64,000 nucleotides of DNA, from assembly GCA_964036045.1 (NCBI GenBank), contig CAXIWF010000909.1, positions 62,001-126,000 of the forward strand, given 5' to 3'. The first letter of the stretch is position 1, and each line of letters opens with the position of its first letter. Shown piece after piece: positions 37,001 through 48,938 of the stretch. A model generated the notes under the pieces. That model made no database searches. It was not told the origin of the DNA and was given only the letters and a program-made list of their open reading frames with translations. The position numbers and the translations under genes were made by a program. Origin of the DNA: Eutreptiella sp. 'Long Island Sound 2002' (Eukaryota; Euglenozoa; Euglenophyceae; Eutreptiales; Eutreptiaceae).

Positions 37001-37220
37001 AATTTTCCGGGAATTTTCCGAGAATTTTCTGAGAATTTTCCGAGATTTTTCCGAGAATTTTCCGAGAATTTTCCGAGAATTTTCCGAGAATTTTCCGGGA
37101 ATTTTCCGAGAATTTTCCGAGAATTTTCCGAGAATTTTCCGAGAATTTTCCGAGAATTTTTCGAGAATTTTCCGAGAATTTTCCGAGAATTTTCCGAGAA
37201 TTTTCGAAGAATTTTCCAAG
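34025..37220 (+). repeat. Super-block copy B, right part
   Basis: This is the partner of 23.5-27.0 kb. It has ttgtgagaatattcc 34,163 (TTGTGAG against TTATGAG elsewhere), TATCGG 34,369, TATCCGACG about 34,551, aatgttccgag 34,892, gggag about 35,337, TATCGG 35,972 and 36,708, and GTCA-cctag-ccaag trains at 36,284 and 36,844. It is about 300 bp shorter than copy A between 35.0 and 35.3 kb. Near 35,552 an unusual gagttttttcgag run breaks the unit length. Confidence 0.85.
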
Positions 37221-40200
37221 AATTTTCCGAGAATTTTCCGGGAATTTTCCGAGAATTTTCCGAGAATTTTCCGAGAATTTTCCGAGAATTTTCTGAGAAT
37301 TTTCCGAGAATTTTCCGAGAATTTTCCGTCAATTTTCCTAGAATTTTCCGAGAATTTTCCAAGAATTTTCCGAGAATTTTCTGAGAATTTTCTGAGAATT
37401 TTCCGTCATTTTTCCGAGAATTTTCCGAGAATTTTCCGAGAATTTTCCGAGAATTTTCCGAGAATTTTCCGAGAATTTTCCGAGAATTTTCCGAGAATTT
37501 TCCGGGAATTTTCCGAGAATTTTCTGAGAATTTTCCGAGATTTTTCCGAGAATTTTCCGAGAATTTTCCGAGAATTTTCCGAGAATTTTCCGAGAATTTT
37601 CCGAGAATTTTCCGAGAATTTTCCGAGAATTTTCCGAGAATTTTCTGAGAATTTTCCGAGAATTTTCCGAGAATTTTCCGAGAACTTTCCGAGAATTTTC
37701 TGAGAATTTTCCGAGAATTTTCCGAGAATTTTCCGAGAATTTTCCGAGAATTATCGGAGAATTTCCGAGAATTTTCTGAGAATTTTCCGAGAATTCTCCG
37801 AGAATTTTCTGAGAATTTTCCGAGAATTTTCCGAGAATTTTCCGTCAATTTTCCTAGAATTTTCCGAGAATTTTCCAAGAATTTTCCGAGAATTTTCTGA
37901 GAATTTTCTGAGAATTTTCCGTCAATTTTCCGAGAATTTTCCGAGAATTTTCCGAGAATTTTCCGAGAATTTTCCGAGAATTTTCCGAGAATTTTCCGAG
38001 AATTTTCCGGGAATTTTCCGAGAATTTTCTGAGAATTTTCCGAGATTTTTCCGAGAATTTTCCGAGAATTTTCCGAGAATTTTCCGAGAATTTTCCGAGA
38101 ATTTTCCGAGAATTTTCCGAGAATTTTCCGAGGATTTTCCGAGAATTTTCCGAGAATTTTCCGGGAATTTTCCGAGAATTTTCCGAGAATTTTCCGAGAA
38201 TTTTCCGAGAATTTTCCGAGAATTTTTCGAGAATTTTCCGAGAATTTTCCGAGAATTTTCCGAGAATTTTCGAAGAATTTTCCAAGAATTTTCCGAGAAT
38301 TTTCCGGGAATTTTCCGAGAATTTTCCGAGAATTTTCCGAGAATTTTCCGAGAACTTTCCGAGAATTTTCTGAGAATTTTCCGAGAATTTTCCGAGAATT
38401 TTCTGAGAATCTTCCGAGAATTATCAGAGAATTTCCGAGAATTTTCTGAGAATTTTCCAAGAATTTTCCGAGAATTTTCCGAGAATTTTCCGAGAATTTT
38501 CCGAGAATTTTCCGAGAATTTTCCGAGAATTTTCCGAGAATTTTCCGAGAATTTTCCGAGGATTTTCCGAGAATTTTCCGAGAATTTTCCGGGAATTTTC
38601 CGAGAATTTTCCGAGAATTTTCCGAGAATTTTCCGAGAATTTTCCGAGAATTTTTCGAGAATTTTCCGAGAATTTTCCGAGAATTTTCCGAGAATTTTCG
38701 AAGAATTTTCCAAGAATTTTCCGAGAATTTTCCGGGAATTTTCCGAGAATTTTCCGAGAATTTTCCGAGAATTTTCCGAGAATTTTCTGAGAATTTTCCG
38801 AGAATTTTCCGAGAATTTTCCGTCAATTTTCCTAGAATTTTCCGAGAATTTTCCAAGAATTTTCCGAGAATTTTCTGAGAATTTTCTGAGAATTTTCCGT
38901 CATTTTTCCGAGAATTTTCCGAGAATTTTCCGAGAATTTTCCGAGAATTTTCCGAGAATTTTCCGAGAATTTTCCGAGAATTTTCCGAGAATTTTCCGGG
39001 AATTTTCCGAGAATTTTCTGAGAATTTTCCGAGATTTTTCCGAGAATTTTCCGAGAATTTTCCGAGAATTTTCCGAGAATTTTCCGACAATTTTCCGAGA
39101 ATTTTCCCGAGAATTTTCCGACAATTTTCCGAGAATTTTCCGAGAATTTTCCGAGAATTTTCCGAGAATTTTCTGAGAATTTTCCGAGAATTTTCCGAGA
39201 ATTTTCCGAGAACTTTCCGAGAATTTTCTGAGAATTTTCCGAGAATTTTCCGAGAATTTTCTGAGAATTTTCCGAGAATTATCGGAGAATTTCCGAGAAT
39301 TTTCTGAGAATTTTCCGAGAATTTTCCGAGAATTTTCTGAGAATTTTCCGAGAATTTTCCGAGAATTTTCCGTCAATTTTCCTAGAATTCTCCGAGAATT
39401 TTCCAAGAATTTTCCGAGAATTTTCTGAGAATTTTCTGAGAATTTTCCGTCAATTTTCCGAGAATTTTCCGAGAATTTTCCGAGAATTTTCCGAGAATTT
39501 TCCGAGAATTTTCCGAGAATTTTCCGAGAATTTTCCGGGAATTTTCCGAGAATTTTCTGAGAATTTTCCGAGATTTTTCCGAGAATTTTCCGAGAATTTT
39601 CCGAGAATTTTCCGAGAATTTTCCGAGAATTTTCCGAGAATTTTCCGAGAATTTTCCGAGGATTTTCCGAGAATTTTCCGAGAATTTTCCGGGAATTTTC
39701 CGAGAATTTTCCGAGAATTTTCCGAGAATTTTCCGAGAATTTTCCGAGAATTTTTCGAGAATTTTCCGAGAATTTTCCGAGAATTTTCCGAGAATTTTCG
39801 AAGAATTTTCCAAGAATTTTCCGAGAATTTTCCGGGAATTTTCCGAGAATTTTCCGAGAATTTTCCGAGAATTTTCCGAGAACTTTCCGAGAATTTTCTG
39901 AGAACTTTCCGAGAATTTTCCGAGAATTTTCTGAGAATCTTCCGAGAATTATCAGAGAATTTCCGAGAATTTTCTGAGAATTTTCCAAGAATTTTCCGAG
40001 AATTTTCCGAGAACTTTCCGAGAATTTTCTGAGAATTTTCCGAGAACTTTCCGAGAATTTTCCAAGAATTTTCCGAGAATTTTCCGGGAATTTTCCGAGA
40101 ATTTTCCGAGAATTTTCCGAGAATTTTCCGAGAATTTTCCGAGAATTTTCCGTCAATTTTCCGAGAATTTTCCGAGAATTTTCCGAGAATTTTCCGAGAA

Positions 40201-41480
40201 TTTTCCGAGAATTTTCCGAGAATTTTCCGAGAATTTTCCGAGAATTTTCCGAGAATTTTCCGAGAATTTTCCGAGAATTTTCCGGGAATTTTCCGAGAAT
40301 TTTCCGAGAATTTTCCGAGAATTTTCCGAGAATTTTCCGAGAATTTTCCGAGAATTTTCCGAGAATTTTCCGAGAATTTTCGGAGAATTTTCCGAGAAGT
40401 TTCCGAGAATTTTCCGTCAATTTTCCGAGAATTTTCCGAGAATTTTCCGAGAATTTTCCGAGAATTTTCCGAGAATTTTCCGAGAATTTTCCGAGAATTT
40501 TCCGAGAATTTTCCGAGAATTTTTCGAGAATTTTCCGAGAATTTTCCGAGAATTTTCCGAGAATTTTCGAAGAATTTTCCAAGAATTTTCCGAGAATTTT
40601 CCGAAAATTTTCCGAGAATTTTCCGAGAATTTTCCGAGAATTTTCCGAGAACTTTCCGAGAATTTTCTGAGAATTTTCCGAGAATTTTCCGAGAATTTTC
40701 TGAGAATCTTCCGAGAATTATCAGAGAATTTCCGAGAACTTTCTGAGAATTTTCCAAGAATTTTCCGAGAATTTTCCGAGAACTTTCCGAGAATTTTCTG
40801 AGAATTTTCCGAGAACTTTCCGAGAATTTTCCAAGAATTTTCCGAGGATTTTCCGGGAATTTTCCGGGAATTTTCCGAGAATTTTCCGAGAATTTTCCGA
40901 GAATTTTCCGTCAATTTTCCGAGAATTTTCCGAGAATTTTCCGAGAATTTTCCGAGAATTTTCCGAGAATTTTCCGAGAATTTTCCGAGAATTTTCCGAG
41001 AATTTTCCGAGAATTTTCCGAGAATTTTCCGAGAATTTTCCGGGAATTTTCCGAGAATTTTCCGAGAATTTTCCGAGAATTTTCCGAGAATTTTCCGAGA
41101 ATTTTCCGAGAATTTTCCGAGAATTTTCCGAGAATTTTCGGAGAATTTTCCGAGAAGTTTCCGAGAATTTTCCGTCAATTTTCCGAGAATTTTCCGAGAA
41201 TTTTCCGAGAATTTTCCGAGAATTTTCCGAGAATTTTCCGAGAATTTTCCGAGAATTTTCCGAGAATTTTCCGAGAATTTTTCGAGAATTTTCCGAGAAT
41301 TTTCCGAGAATTTTCCGAGAATTTTCGAAGAATTTTCCAAGAATTTTCCGAGAATTTTCCGGGAATTTTCCGAGAATTTTCCGAGAATTTTCCGAGAATT
41401 TTCCGAGAACTTTCCGAGAATTTTCTGAGAATTTTCCGAGAATTTTCCGAGAATTTTCTGAGAATCTTCCGAGAATTATC
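37200..41480 (+). repeat. Locally expanded ~760-bp HOR region (TTCGAA/TATCAG)
   Basis: TTCGAA, made by a tcgaag variant, occurs at 37,203, 38,269, 38,697, 39,797, 40,566 and 41,324. TATCAG follows at 38,422, 39,950, 40,719 and 41,477. The last three TATCAG are 769 and 758 bp apart (70 and 69 units of 11 minus 1), and 38,422 to 39,950 is 1528 bp, twice 764. A train of GTCA, cctag, ccaag, ctgag, ctgag, GTCA repeats near 36,284, 36,844, 37,329, 37,844, 38,821 and 39,373. These private variants are spread by local amplification and are otherwise found only at 27.5-27.8 kb, apart from one isolated TTCGAA near 62,162. Confidence 0.87.
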
Positions 41481-42054
41481 AGAGAATTTCCGAGAATTTT
41501 CTGAGAATTTTCCAAGAATTTTCCGAGAATTTTCCGAGAACTTTCCGAGAATTTTCTGAGAATTTTCCGAGAACTTTCCGAGAATTTTCCAAGAATTTTC
41601 CGAGAATTTTCCGGGAATTTTCCGAGAATTTTCCGAGAATTTTCCGAGAATTTTCCGAGAATTTTCCGAGAATTTTCCGAGAATTTTCCGAGAATTTTCC
41701 GAGATTTTTCTGAGAATTTTCCGAGAATTTTCCGAGAATTTTCCGAGAACTTTCCGAGAATTTTCCAAGAATTTTCCGAGAATTTTCCGGGAATTTTCCG
41801 AGAATTTTCCGAGAATTTTCCGAGAATTTTCCGAGAATTTTCCGAGAATTTTCCGAGAATTTTCCGAGAATTTTCCGAGAATTTTCTGAGAATTTTCCGA
41901 GAATTTTCCGAGAATTTTCCGAGAACTTTCCGAGAATTTTCTGAGAATTTTCCGAGAATTTTCCGAGAATTTTCTGAGAATTTTCCGAGAATTATCGGAG
42001 AATTTCCGAAAATTTTCTGAGAATTTTCCGAGAATTTTCGGAGAATTTTCCGAG
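41154..42054 (+). repeat. Duplicate of 27,490-28,390
   Basis: The 13,664-bp offset is constant at gaagttt 41,154, TTCGAA 41,324, TATCAG 41,477 and TATCGG 41,993. This is the last unit of the 760-bp HOR tract, so either this tract seeded the 27.5-kb copy or the reverse. Confidence 0.85.
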
Positions 42055-44500
42055 AATTTTCCGAGAATTTTCCGAGAATTTTCCGAGAATTTTCCGTCAA
42101 TTTTCCGAGAATTTTCCGAAAATTTTCCGAAAATTTTCCGAGAATTTTCCGAGAATTTTCCGAGAATTTTCCGAGAATTTTCTGAGAATTTTCCGAGAAT
42201 TTTCCGAGAATTTTCCGTCAATTTTCCTAGAATTTTCCGAGAATTTTCCGAGAATTTTCCGAGAATTTTCCGAGAATTTTCCGAGAATTTTCCGAGAATT
42301 TTCCGAGAATTTTCCGTCAATTTTCCGAGAATTTTCCGAGAATTTTCCGAGAATTTTCCGAGAATTTTTGGAGAATTTTCCGAGAATTTTCCGAGAATTT
42401 TCCGAGAGTTTTCCGGGAATTTTCCGAGAATTTTCCCCGAATTTTCCGAGATTTTTCCGAGAATTTTCCCAGAATTTTCCGAGAATTTTCCGAGAATTTT
42501 CCGAGAATTTTCCGAGAATTTTCCGAGAATTTTCCGAGAATTTTCCGAGAATTTTCCGAGAATTTTCCGAGAATTTTCCGGGAATTTTCCGAGAATTTTC
42601 CGAGAATTTTCCGAGAATTTTCCGAGAATTTTCCGAGAAATTTCCGAGAATTTTCCGAGAAGTTTCCGAGAATTTTCCGTCAATTTTCCGAGAATTTTCC
42701 GAGAATTTTCCGAGAATTTTCCGAGAATTTTCCGGGAATTTTCGAGAATTTTCCGAGAATTTTCCGAGAATTTTCCGAGAATTTTCCGAGAATTTTCCGA
42801 GAATTTTCCGAGAATTTTCCGAGAATTTTCCGAGAATTTTCCGAGAAGTTTCCGACAATTTTCCGAGAATTTTCGAGAATTTTCCGAGAATTTTCCGAGA
42901 ATTTTCCGAGAATTTTCCGAGAATTTTCCAAGAATTTTCCGAGAATTTTCCGGGAATTTTCCGAGAATTTTCCGAGAATTTTCCGAGAATTTTCCGAGAA
43001 CTTTCCGAGAATTTTCTGAGAATTTTCCGAGAATTTTCCGAGAATTTTCTGAGAATTTTCCGAGAATTATCGGAGAATTTCCGAGAATTTTCTGAGAATT
43101 TTCCGAGAATTTTCCGAGATTTTTCCGAGAACTTTCCGAGAATTTTCTGAGAATTTTCCGAGAACTTTCCGAGAATTTTCCAAGAATTTTCCGAGAATTT
43201 TCCGGGAATTATCCGAGAATTTTCCGAGAATTTTCCGAGAATTTTCCGAGAATTTTCCGAGAATTTTCCGAGAATTTTCCGAGAATTTTCCGAGAATTTT
43301 CTGAGAATTTTCCGAGAATTTTCCGAGAATTTTCCGAGAACTTTCCGAGAATTTTCCAAGAATTTTCCGAGAATTTTCCGGGAATTTTCCGAGAATTTTC
43401 CGAGAATTTTCCGAGAATTTTCCGAGAATTTTCCGAGAATTTTCCGAGAATTTTCCGAGAATTTTCCGAGAATTTTCTGAGAATTTTCCGAGAATTTTCC
43501 GAGAATTTTCCGAGAACTTTCCGAGAATTTTCTGAGAATTTTCCGAGAATTTTCCGAGAATTTTCTGAGAATTTTCCGAGAATTTTCCGAGAATTTTCCG
43601 AGAATTTTCTGAGAATTTTCCGAGAATTTTCCGAGAATTTTCTGAAAATTTTCTGAGAATTTTCCGAGAATTATCCGAGAATTTCCGAGAATTTTCTGAG
43701 AATTTTCCGAGAATTTTCCGAGAATTTTCCGAGAATTTTCCGTCAATTTTCCGAGAATTTTCCGAGAATTTTGGGAGAATTTTCTGAGAATTTTCTGAGA
43801 ATTTTCCGAGAATTTTCCGAGAATTTTCCGAGAATTTTCCGAGAATTTTCCGAGAATTTTCCGAGAATTTTCCGTCAATTTTCCGAGAATTTTCCGAGAA
43901 TTTTCCGAGAATTTTCCGAGAATTTTCCGAGAATTTTCCGAGAATTTTCCGAGAATTTTCCGAGAATTTTCTGAGAATTTTCCGAGAATTTTCCGAGAAT
44001 TTTCCGAGAACTTTCCGAGAATTTTCTGAGAATTTTCCGAGAATTTTCCGAGAATTTTCTGAGAATTTTCCGAGAATTATCGGAGAATTTCCGAGAATTT
44101 TCTGAGAATTTTCCGAGAATTTTCCGAGAATTTTCCCAGAATTTTCTGAGAATTTTCCGAGAATTTTCCGAGAATTTTCCGAGAATTTTCTGAGAATTTT
44201 CCGAGAATTTTCCGAGAATTTTCTGAAAATTTTCTGAGAATTTTCCGAGAATTTTCCGAGAATTTTCCGAGAATTTTCCGGAAATTTTCCGAGAATTTTC
44301 TGAGAATTTTCCGAGAATTTTCTGAGAATTTTCCGAGAATTTTCCGAGAATTTTTCGAGAATTTTCCGAGAATTTTCCGTGAATTTTCTGAGAATTTTCC
44401 GAGAATTTTCCGAGAATTTTCCGAGAATTTTCCGAGAATTTGCCGAGAATTTTCCGAGAATTTTCCGAGAATTTTCCGAGAATTTTCCGAGAATTTTCCG
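42055..44500 (+). repeat. Mixed HOR block between two families
   Basis: This block contains GTCA near 42,095, 42,218, 42,316 and 42,679, consecutive gaaaatttt units near 42,120-42,130, tttttggagaa near 42,367, a ccccgaa unit near 42,436, gaagttt near 42,660 and 42,846, TATCGG 43,068 and 44,078, and ctgaaaa 44,223 exactly 145 bp after the latter. gggag is at about 43,773. The last TATCGG for 5.8 kb is at 44,078. Confidence 0.75.
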
Positions 44501-46600
44501 AGAATTTTCCGTCAATTTTCCGAGAATTTTCCGAGAATTTTCCGAGAATTTTCGGAGAATTTTCCGAGAATTTTCCGAGAATTTTCCGAGAATTTTATGA
44601 GAATTTTCCGAGAATTTTCCGAGAATTTTCCGAGAATTTTCCGGGAATTTTCCGAGACTTTTCGGAGAATTTTCCGAGAATTTTCCGAGAATTTTCCGAG
44701 AATTTTCCGAGAATTTTCCGAGAATTTTCCGCGAATTTTCCGAGAATTTTCCGAGAATTTTCCGAGAATTTTCCGAGAATTTTCCGAGAATTTTCGGAGA
44801 ATTTTCCGAGAATTTTCCGAGAATTTTCTGAAAATTTTCCGAGAATTATCCGAGAATTTCCGAGAATTTTCTGAGAACTTTCCGAGAATTTTCCGGAAAT
44901 TTTCCGAGAATTTTCTGAGAATTTTCCGAGAATTTTCTGAGAATTTTCCGAGAATTTTCCGAGAATTTTCCGAGAATTTTCCGAGAATTTTCTGAGAATT
45001 TTCCGAGAATTTTCCGAGAATTTTCCGAGAATTTTCCGAGAATTTTCCGAGAATTTTCCGAGAATTTTCCGAGAATTTTCCGAGAATTATCCGAGAATTT
45101 TCCGAGAATTTTCCGAGAATTTTCCGAGAATTTTCCGGGAATTTTCCGAGAATTTTCCGAGAATTTTCTGAGAATTTTCCGAGAATTTTCCGAGAATTTT
45201 CTGAGAATTTTCCGAGAATTATCCGAGAATTTCCGAGAATTTTCTGAGAATTTTCCGAGAATTTTCCGAGAATTTTCCGAGAATTTTCCGAGAATTTTCC
45301 AAGAATTTTCCGTCAATTTTCCGAGAATTTTCCGAGAATTTTCCGAGAATTTTCCGAGACTTTTCCGAGAATTTTCTGAGAATTTTCCGAGAATTTTCCG
45401 AGAATTTTCCGAGATTTTTCCGAGAATTTTCCGAGAATTTTCCGAGAATTTTCCGAGAATTTTCCGAGATTTTTCCGAGAATTTTCCGAAAATTTTCCGA
45501 GAATTTTCCGAGAATTTTCCGAGAATTTTCCAAGAATTTTCCGTCAATTTTCCGAGAATTTTCCGAGAATTTTCCGAGAATTTTCCGAGACTTTTCCGAG
45601 AATTTTCCGAGAATTTTCCGAGAATTTTCCGAGAATTTTCCGAGAATTTTCTGAGAATTTTCCGAGAATTTTCCGAGATTTTTCCGAGAATTTTCCGAGA
45701 ATTTTCCGAGAATTTTCCGAGAATTTTCCGAGAATTTTCCGAGAATTTTCCGAGAACTTTCCGAGAATTTTCCGAGAATTTTCCGAGAATTTTCCGAGAA
45801 TTTTCCGAGAATTTTCCGAGAATTTTCCGAGAAGTTTGCGAGAATTTTCCGAGAATTTTCCGAGATTTTTCCGAGATTTTTCCGAGAATTTTCCGAGAAT
45901 TTTCCGAGAATTTTGCGAGAATTTTCCGAGAATTTTCCGAGATTTTTCGGAAAATTTTCCGAGAATTTTCCGAGATTTTTCCGAGAATTTTCCGAGAATT
46001 TTCCGAGAATTTTCCGAGAATTTTCCGAGAATTTTCCGAGAATTTTCCGAGAATTTTCCGAGAATTTTCCGAGAATTTTCCGACAATTTTCCGAGAATTT
46101 TCCGAGAATTTTCCGTCAATTTTCCGAGAATTTTCCGAGAATTTTCCGAGAATTTTCGGAGAATTTTCCGAGAATTTTCCGAGAATTTTCCGAGAATTTT
46201 ATGAGAATTTTCCGAGAATTTTCCGAGAATTTTCCGAGAATTTTCCGAGAACTTTCCGAGAATTTTCCGAGAATTTTCCGAGAATTTTCCGAGAATTTTC
46301 CGAGAATTTTCCGAGAATTTTCCGAGAATTTTCCGAGATTTTTCCGAGAATTTTCCGAGAATTTTCCGAGAATTTTCCGAGAATTTTGCGAGAATTTTCC
46401 GAGAATTTTCCGAGATTTTTCCGAAAATTTTCCGAGAATTTTCCGAGATTTTTCCGAGAATTTTCCGAGAATTTTCCGAGAATTTTCCGAGAATTTTCCG
46501 AGAATTTTCCGAGAATTTTCCGAGAATTTTCCGAGAATTTTCCGAGAATTTTCCGAGAATTTTCCGACAATTTTCCGAGAATTTTCCGAGAATTTTCCGT
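44500..46600 (+). repeat. TATCGG-free family, gcgag/gagattttt type
   Basis: The block is dominated by consensus units with gagattttt and gcgag variants, no TATCGG, and GTCA at about 45,304, 45,544, 46,114 and 46,598. The last two GTCA and the ttttatgagaa landmarks at 46,201 and 46,685 are each 484 bp (44 units) apart, marking a 484-bp repeat. ttttatgagaa also occurs at 44,597, followed at +134 by a gcgaatttt unit, as in the next block. Confidence 0.8.
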
Positions 46601-47622
46601 CAATTTTCCGAGAATTTTCCGAGAATTTTCCGAGAATTTTCGGAGAATTTTCCGAGAATTTTCCGAGAATTTCCCGAGAATTTTATGAGAATTTTCCGAG
46701 AATTTTCCGAGAATTTTCCGAGAATTTTCCGGGAATTTTCCGAGAATTTTCTGAGAATTTTCCGAGAATTTTCCGAGAATTTTCCGAGAATTTTCCGAGA
46801 ATTTTCCGAGAATTTTCCGCGAATTTTCCGAGAATTTTCCGAGAATTTTCCGAGAATTTTCCGAGAATTTTCCGAGAATTTTCGGAGAATTTTCCGAGAA
46901 TTTTCCGAGAATTTTCTGAGAATTTTCCGAGAATTTTCCGAGAATTTTCCGAGAATTTTCCGAGAATTTTCCGAGATTTTTCCGGAAATTTTCCGAGAAT
47001 TTTCTGAGAATTTTCCGAGAATTTTCTGAGAATTTTCCGAGAATTTTCCGAGAATTTTTCGAGAATTTTCCGAGAATTTTCCGAGAATTTTCCGAGAATT
47101 TTCCGAGAATTTTCCGAGAATTTTCCGAGAATTTTCCGAGAATTTTCCGAGAATTTTCCGAGAATTTTCCGAGAATTTTCCGAGAATTTTCCGAGAATTT
47201 TCTGAGAATTTTCCGAGAATTTTCCGAGAATTTTCCGAGAATTTTCCGAGAATTTTCCGAGAATTTTCCGAGAATTTTCCGAGAATTTTCCGAGAATTAT
47301 CCGAGAATTTTCCGAGAATTTTCCGAGAATTTTCCGAGAATTTTCCGAGAATTTTCCAAGAATTTTCCGAGAATTTTCCGAGAATTTTCGGAGAATTTTC
47401 CGAGAATTTTCCGAGAATGTTCCGAGATTTTTCCCAGAATTTTCCGAGAATTTTCCGAGAATTTTCCGAGAATTTTCCGAGAATTTTCTGAGAATTTCCG
47501 AGAATTTTCCGAGAATTTTCCGAGAATTTTCCGAGAATTTTTCGAAAATTTTCCGAGAATTTTCCGAGAATTTTCCGAGAATTTTCCGAGAATTTTCCGA
47601 GAATTTTCCGAGAATTTTCCGT
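46600..47622 (+). repeat. 1022/1033-bp tandem repeat, copy 1
   Basis: Landmarks are GTCA about 46,598, ttttatgagaa 46,685, gcgaa 46,819, TATCCG about 47,298 and aatgttccgag 47,417. All recur 1022 bp later, becoming 1033 at the last. One 10-bp unit (ctgagaatttccg near 47,490) explains why 1022 is 93 units of 11 minus 1. Confidence 0.87.
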
Positions 47623-48660
47623 CAATTTTCCGAGAATTTTCCGAGAATTTTCCGAGAATTTTCGGAGAATTTTCCGAGAATTTTCCGAGAATTTTCCGAG
47701 AATTTTATGAGAATTTTCCGAGAATTTTCCGAGAATTTTCCGAGAATTTTCCGGGAATTTTCCGAGAATTTTCTGAGAATTTTCCGAGAATTTTCCGAGA
47801 ATTTTCCGAGAATTTTCCGAGAATTTTCCGAGAATTTTCCGCGAATTTTCCGAGAATTTTCCGAGAATTTTCCGAGAATTTTCCGAGAATTTTCCGAGAA
47901 TTTTCGGAGAATTTTCCGAGAATTTTCCAAGAATTTTCTGAGAATTTTCCGAGAATTTTCCGAGAATTTTCCGAGAATTTTCCGAGAATTTTCCGAGAAT
48001 TTTCCGGAAATTTTCCGAGAATTTTCTGAGAATTTTCCGAGAATTTTCTGAGAATTTTCCGAGAATTTTCCGAGAATTTTTCGAGAATTTTGCGAGAATT
48101 TTCCGAGAATTTTCCGAGAATTTTCCGAGAATTTTCCGAGAATTTTCCGAGAATTTTCCGAGAATTTTCCGAGAATTTTCCGAGAATTTTCCGAGAATTT
48201 TCCGAGAATTTTCCGAGAATTTTCTGAGAATTTTCCGAGAATTTTCCGAGAATTTTCCGAGAATTTTCCGAGAATTTTCCGAGAATTTTCCGAGAATTTT
48301 CCGAGAATTTTCCGAGAATTATCCGAGAATTTTCCGAGAATTTTCCGAGAATTTTCTGAGAATTTTCCGAGAATTTTCCGAGAATTTTCCAAGAATTTTC
48401 CGAGAATTTCCCGAGAATTTTCGGAGAATTTTCCGAGAATTTTCCGAGAATGTTCCGAGATTTTTCCCAGAATTTTCCGAGAATTTTCCGAGAATTTTCC
48501 GAGAATTTTCCGAGAATTTTCTGAGAATTTTCCGAGAATTTTCCGAGAATTTTCCGAGAATTTTCCGAGAATTTTCCGAGAATTTTCCGAGAATTTTCTG
48601 AGAATTTTCCGAGAATTTTCCGAGAATTTTCCGAGAATTTTCCGAGAATTTTCCGAGAAT
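47623..48660 (+). repeat. 1022/1033-bp tandem repeat, copy 2
   Basis: ttttatgagaa is at 47,707, gcgaa at 47,841, TATCCG at 48,320 and aatgttccgag at 48,450. The 3' end is itself duplicated by a 275-bp repeat. Most other variants match copy 1 in order. Confidence 0.87.
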
Positions 48661-48938
48661 TTTCCAAGAATTTTCCGAGAATTTCCCGAGAATTTTCGGA
48701 GAATTTTCCGAGAATTTTCCGAGAATGTTCCGAGATTTTTCCCAGAATTTTCCGAGAATTTTCCGAGAATTTTCGAGAATTTGCCGAGAATTTTCCGAGA
48801 ATTTTCCGAGAATTTTCCGAGAATTTTCCGTCAATTTTCCGAGAATTTTCCGAGAATTTTCCGAGAATTTTCCGAGAATTTTCCGAGAATTTTCCGAGAA
48901 TTTTCCGAGAATTTTCCGAGATTTTTCCGAGAATTTTC
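48389..48938 (+). repeat. 275-bp (25-unit) tandem duplication
   Basis: ccaag at 48,389 and 48,664, and aatgttccgag with following gagatttttcccag at 48,450 and 48,725, are each 275 bp apart, exactly 25 units. The second copy is followed by GTCA near 48,832 and resembles the 12.7-kb version of the landmark. Confidence 0.85.
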
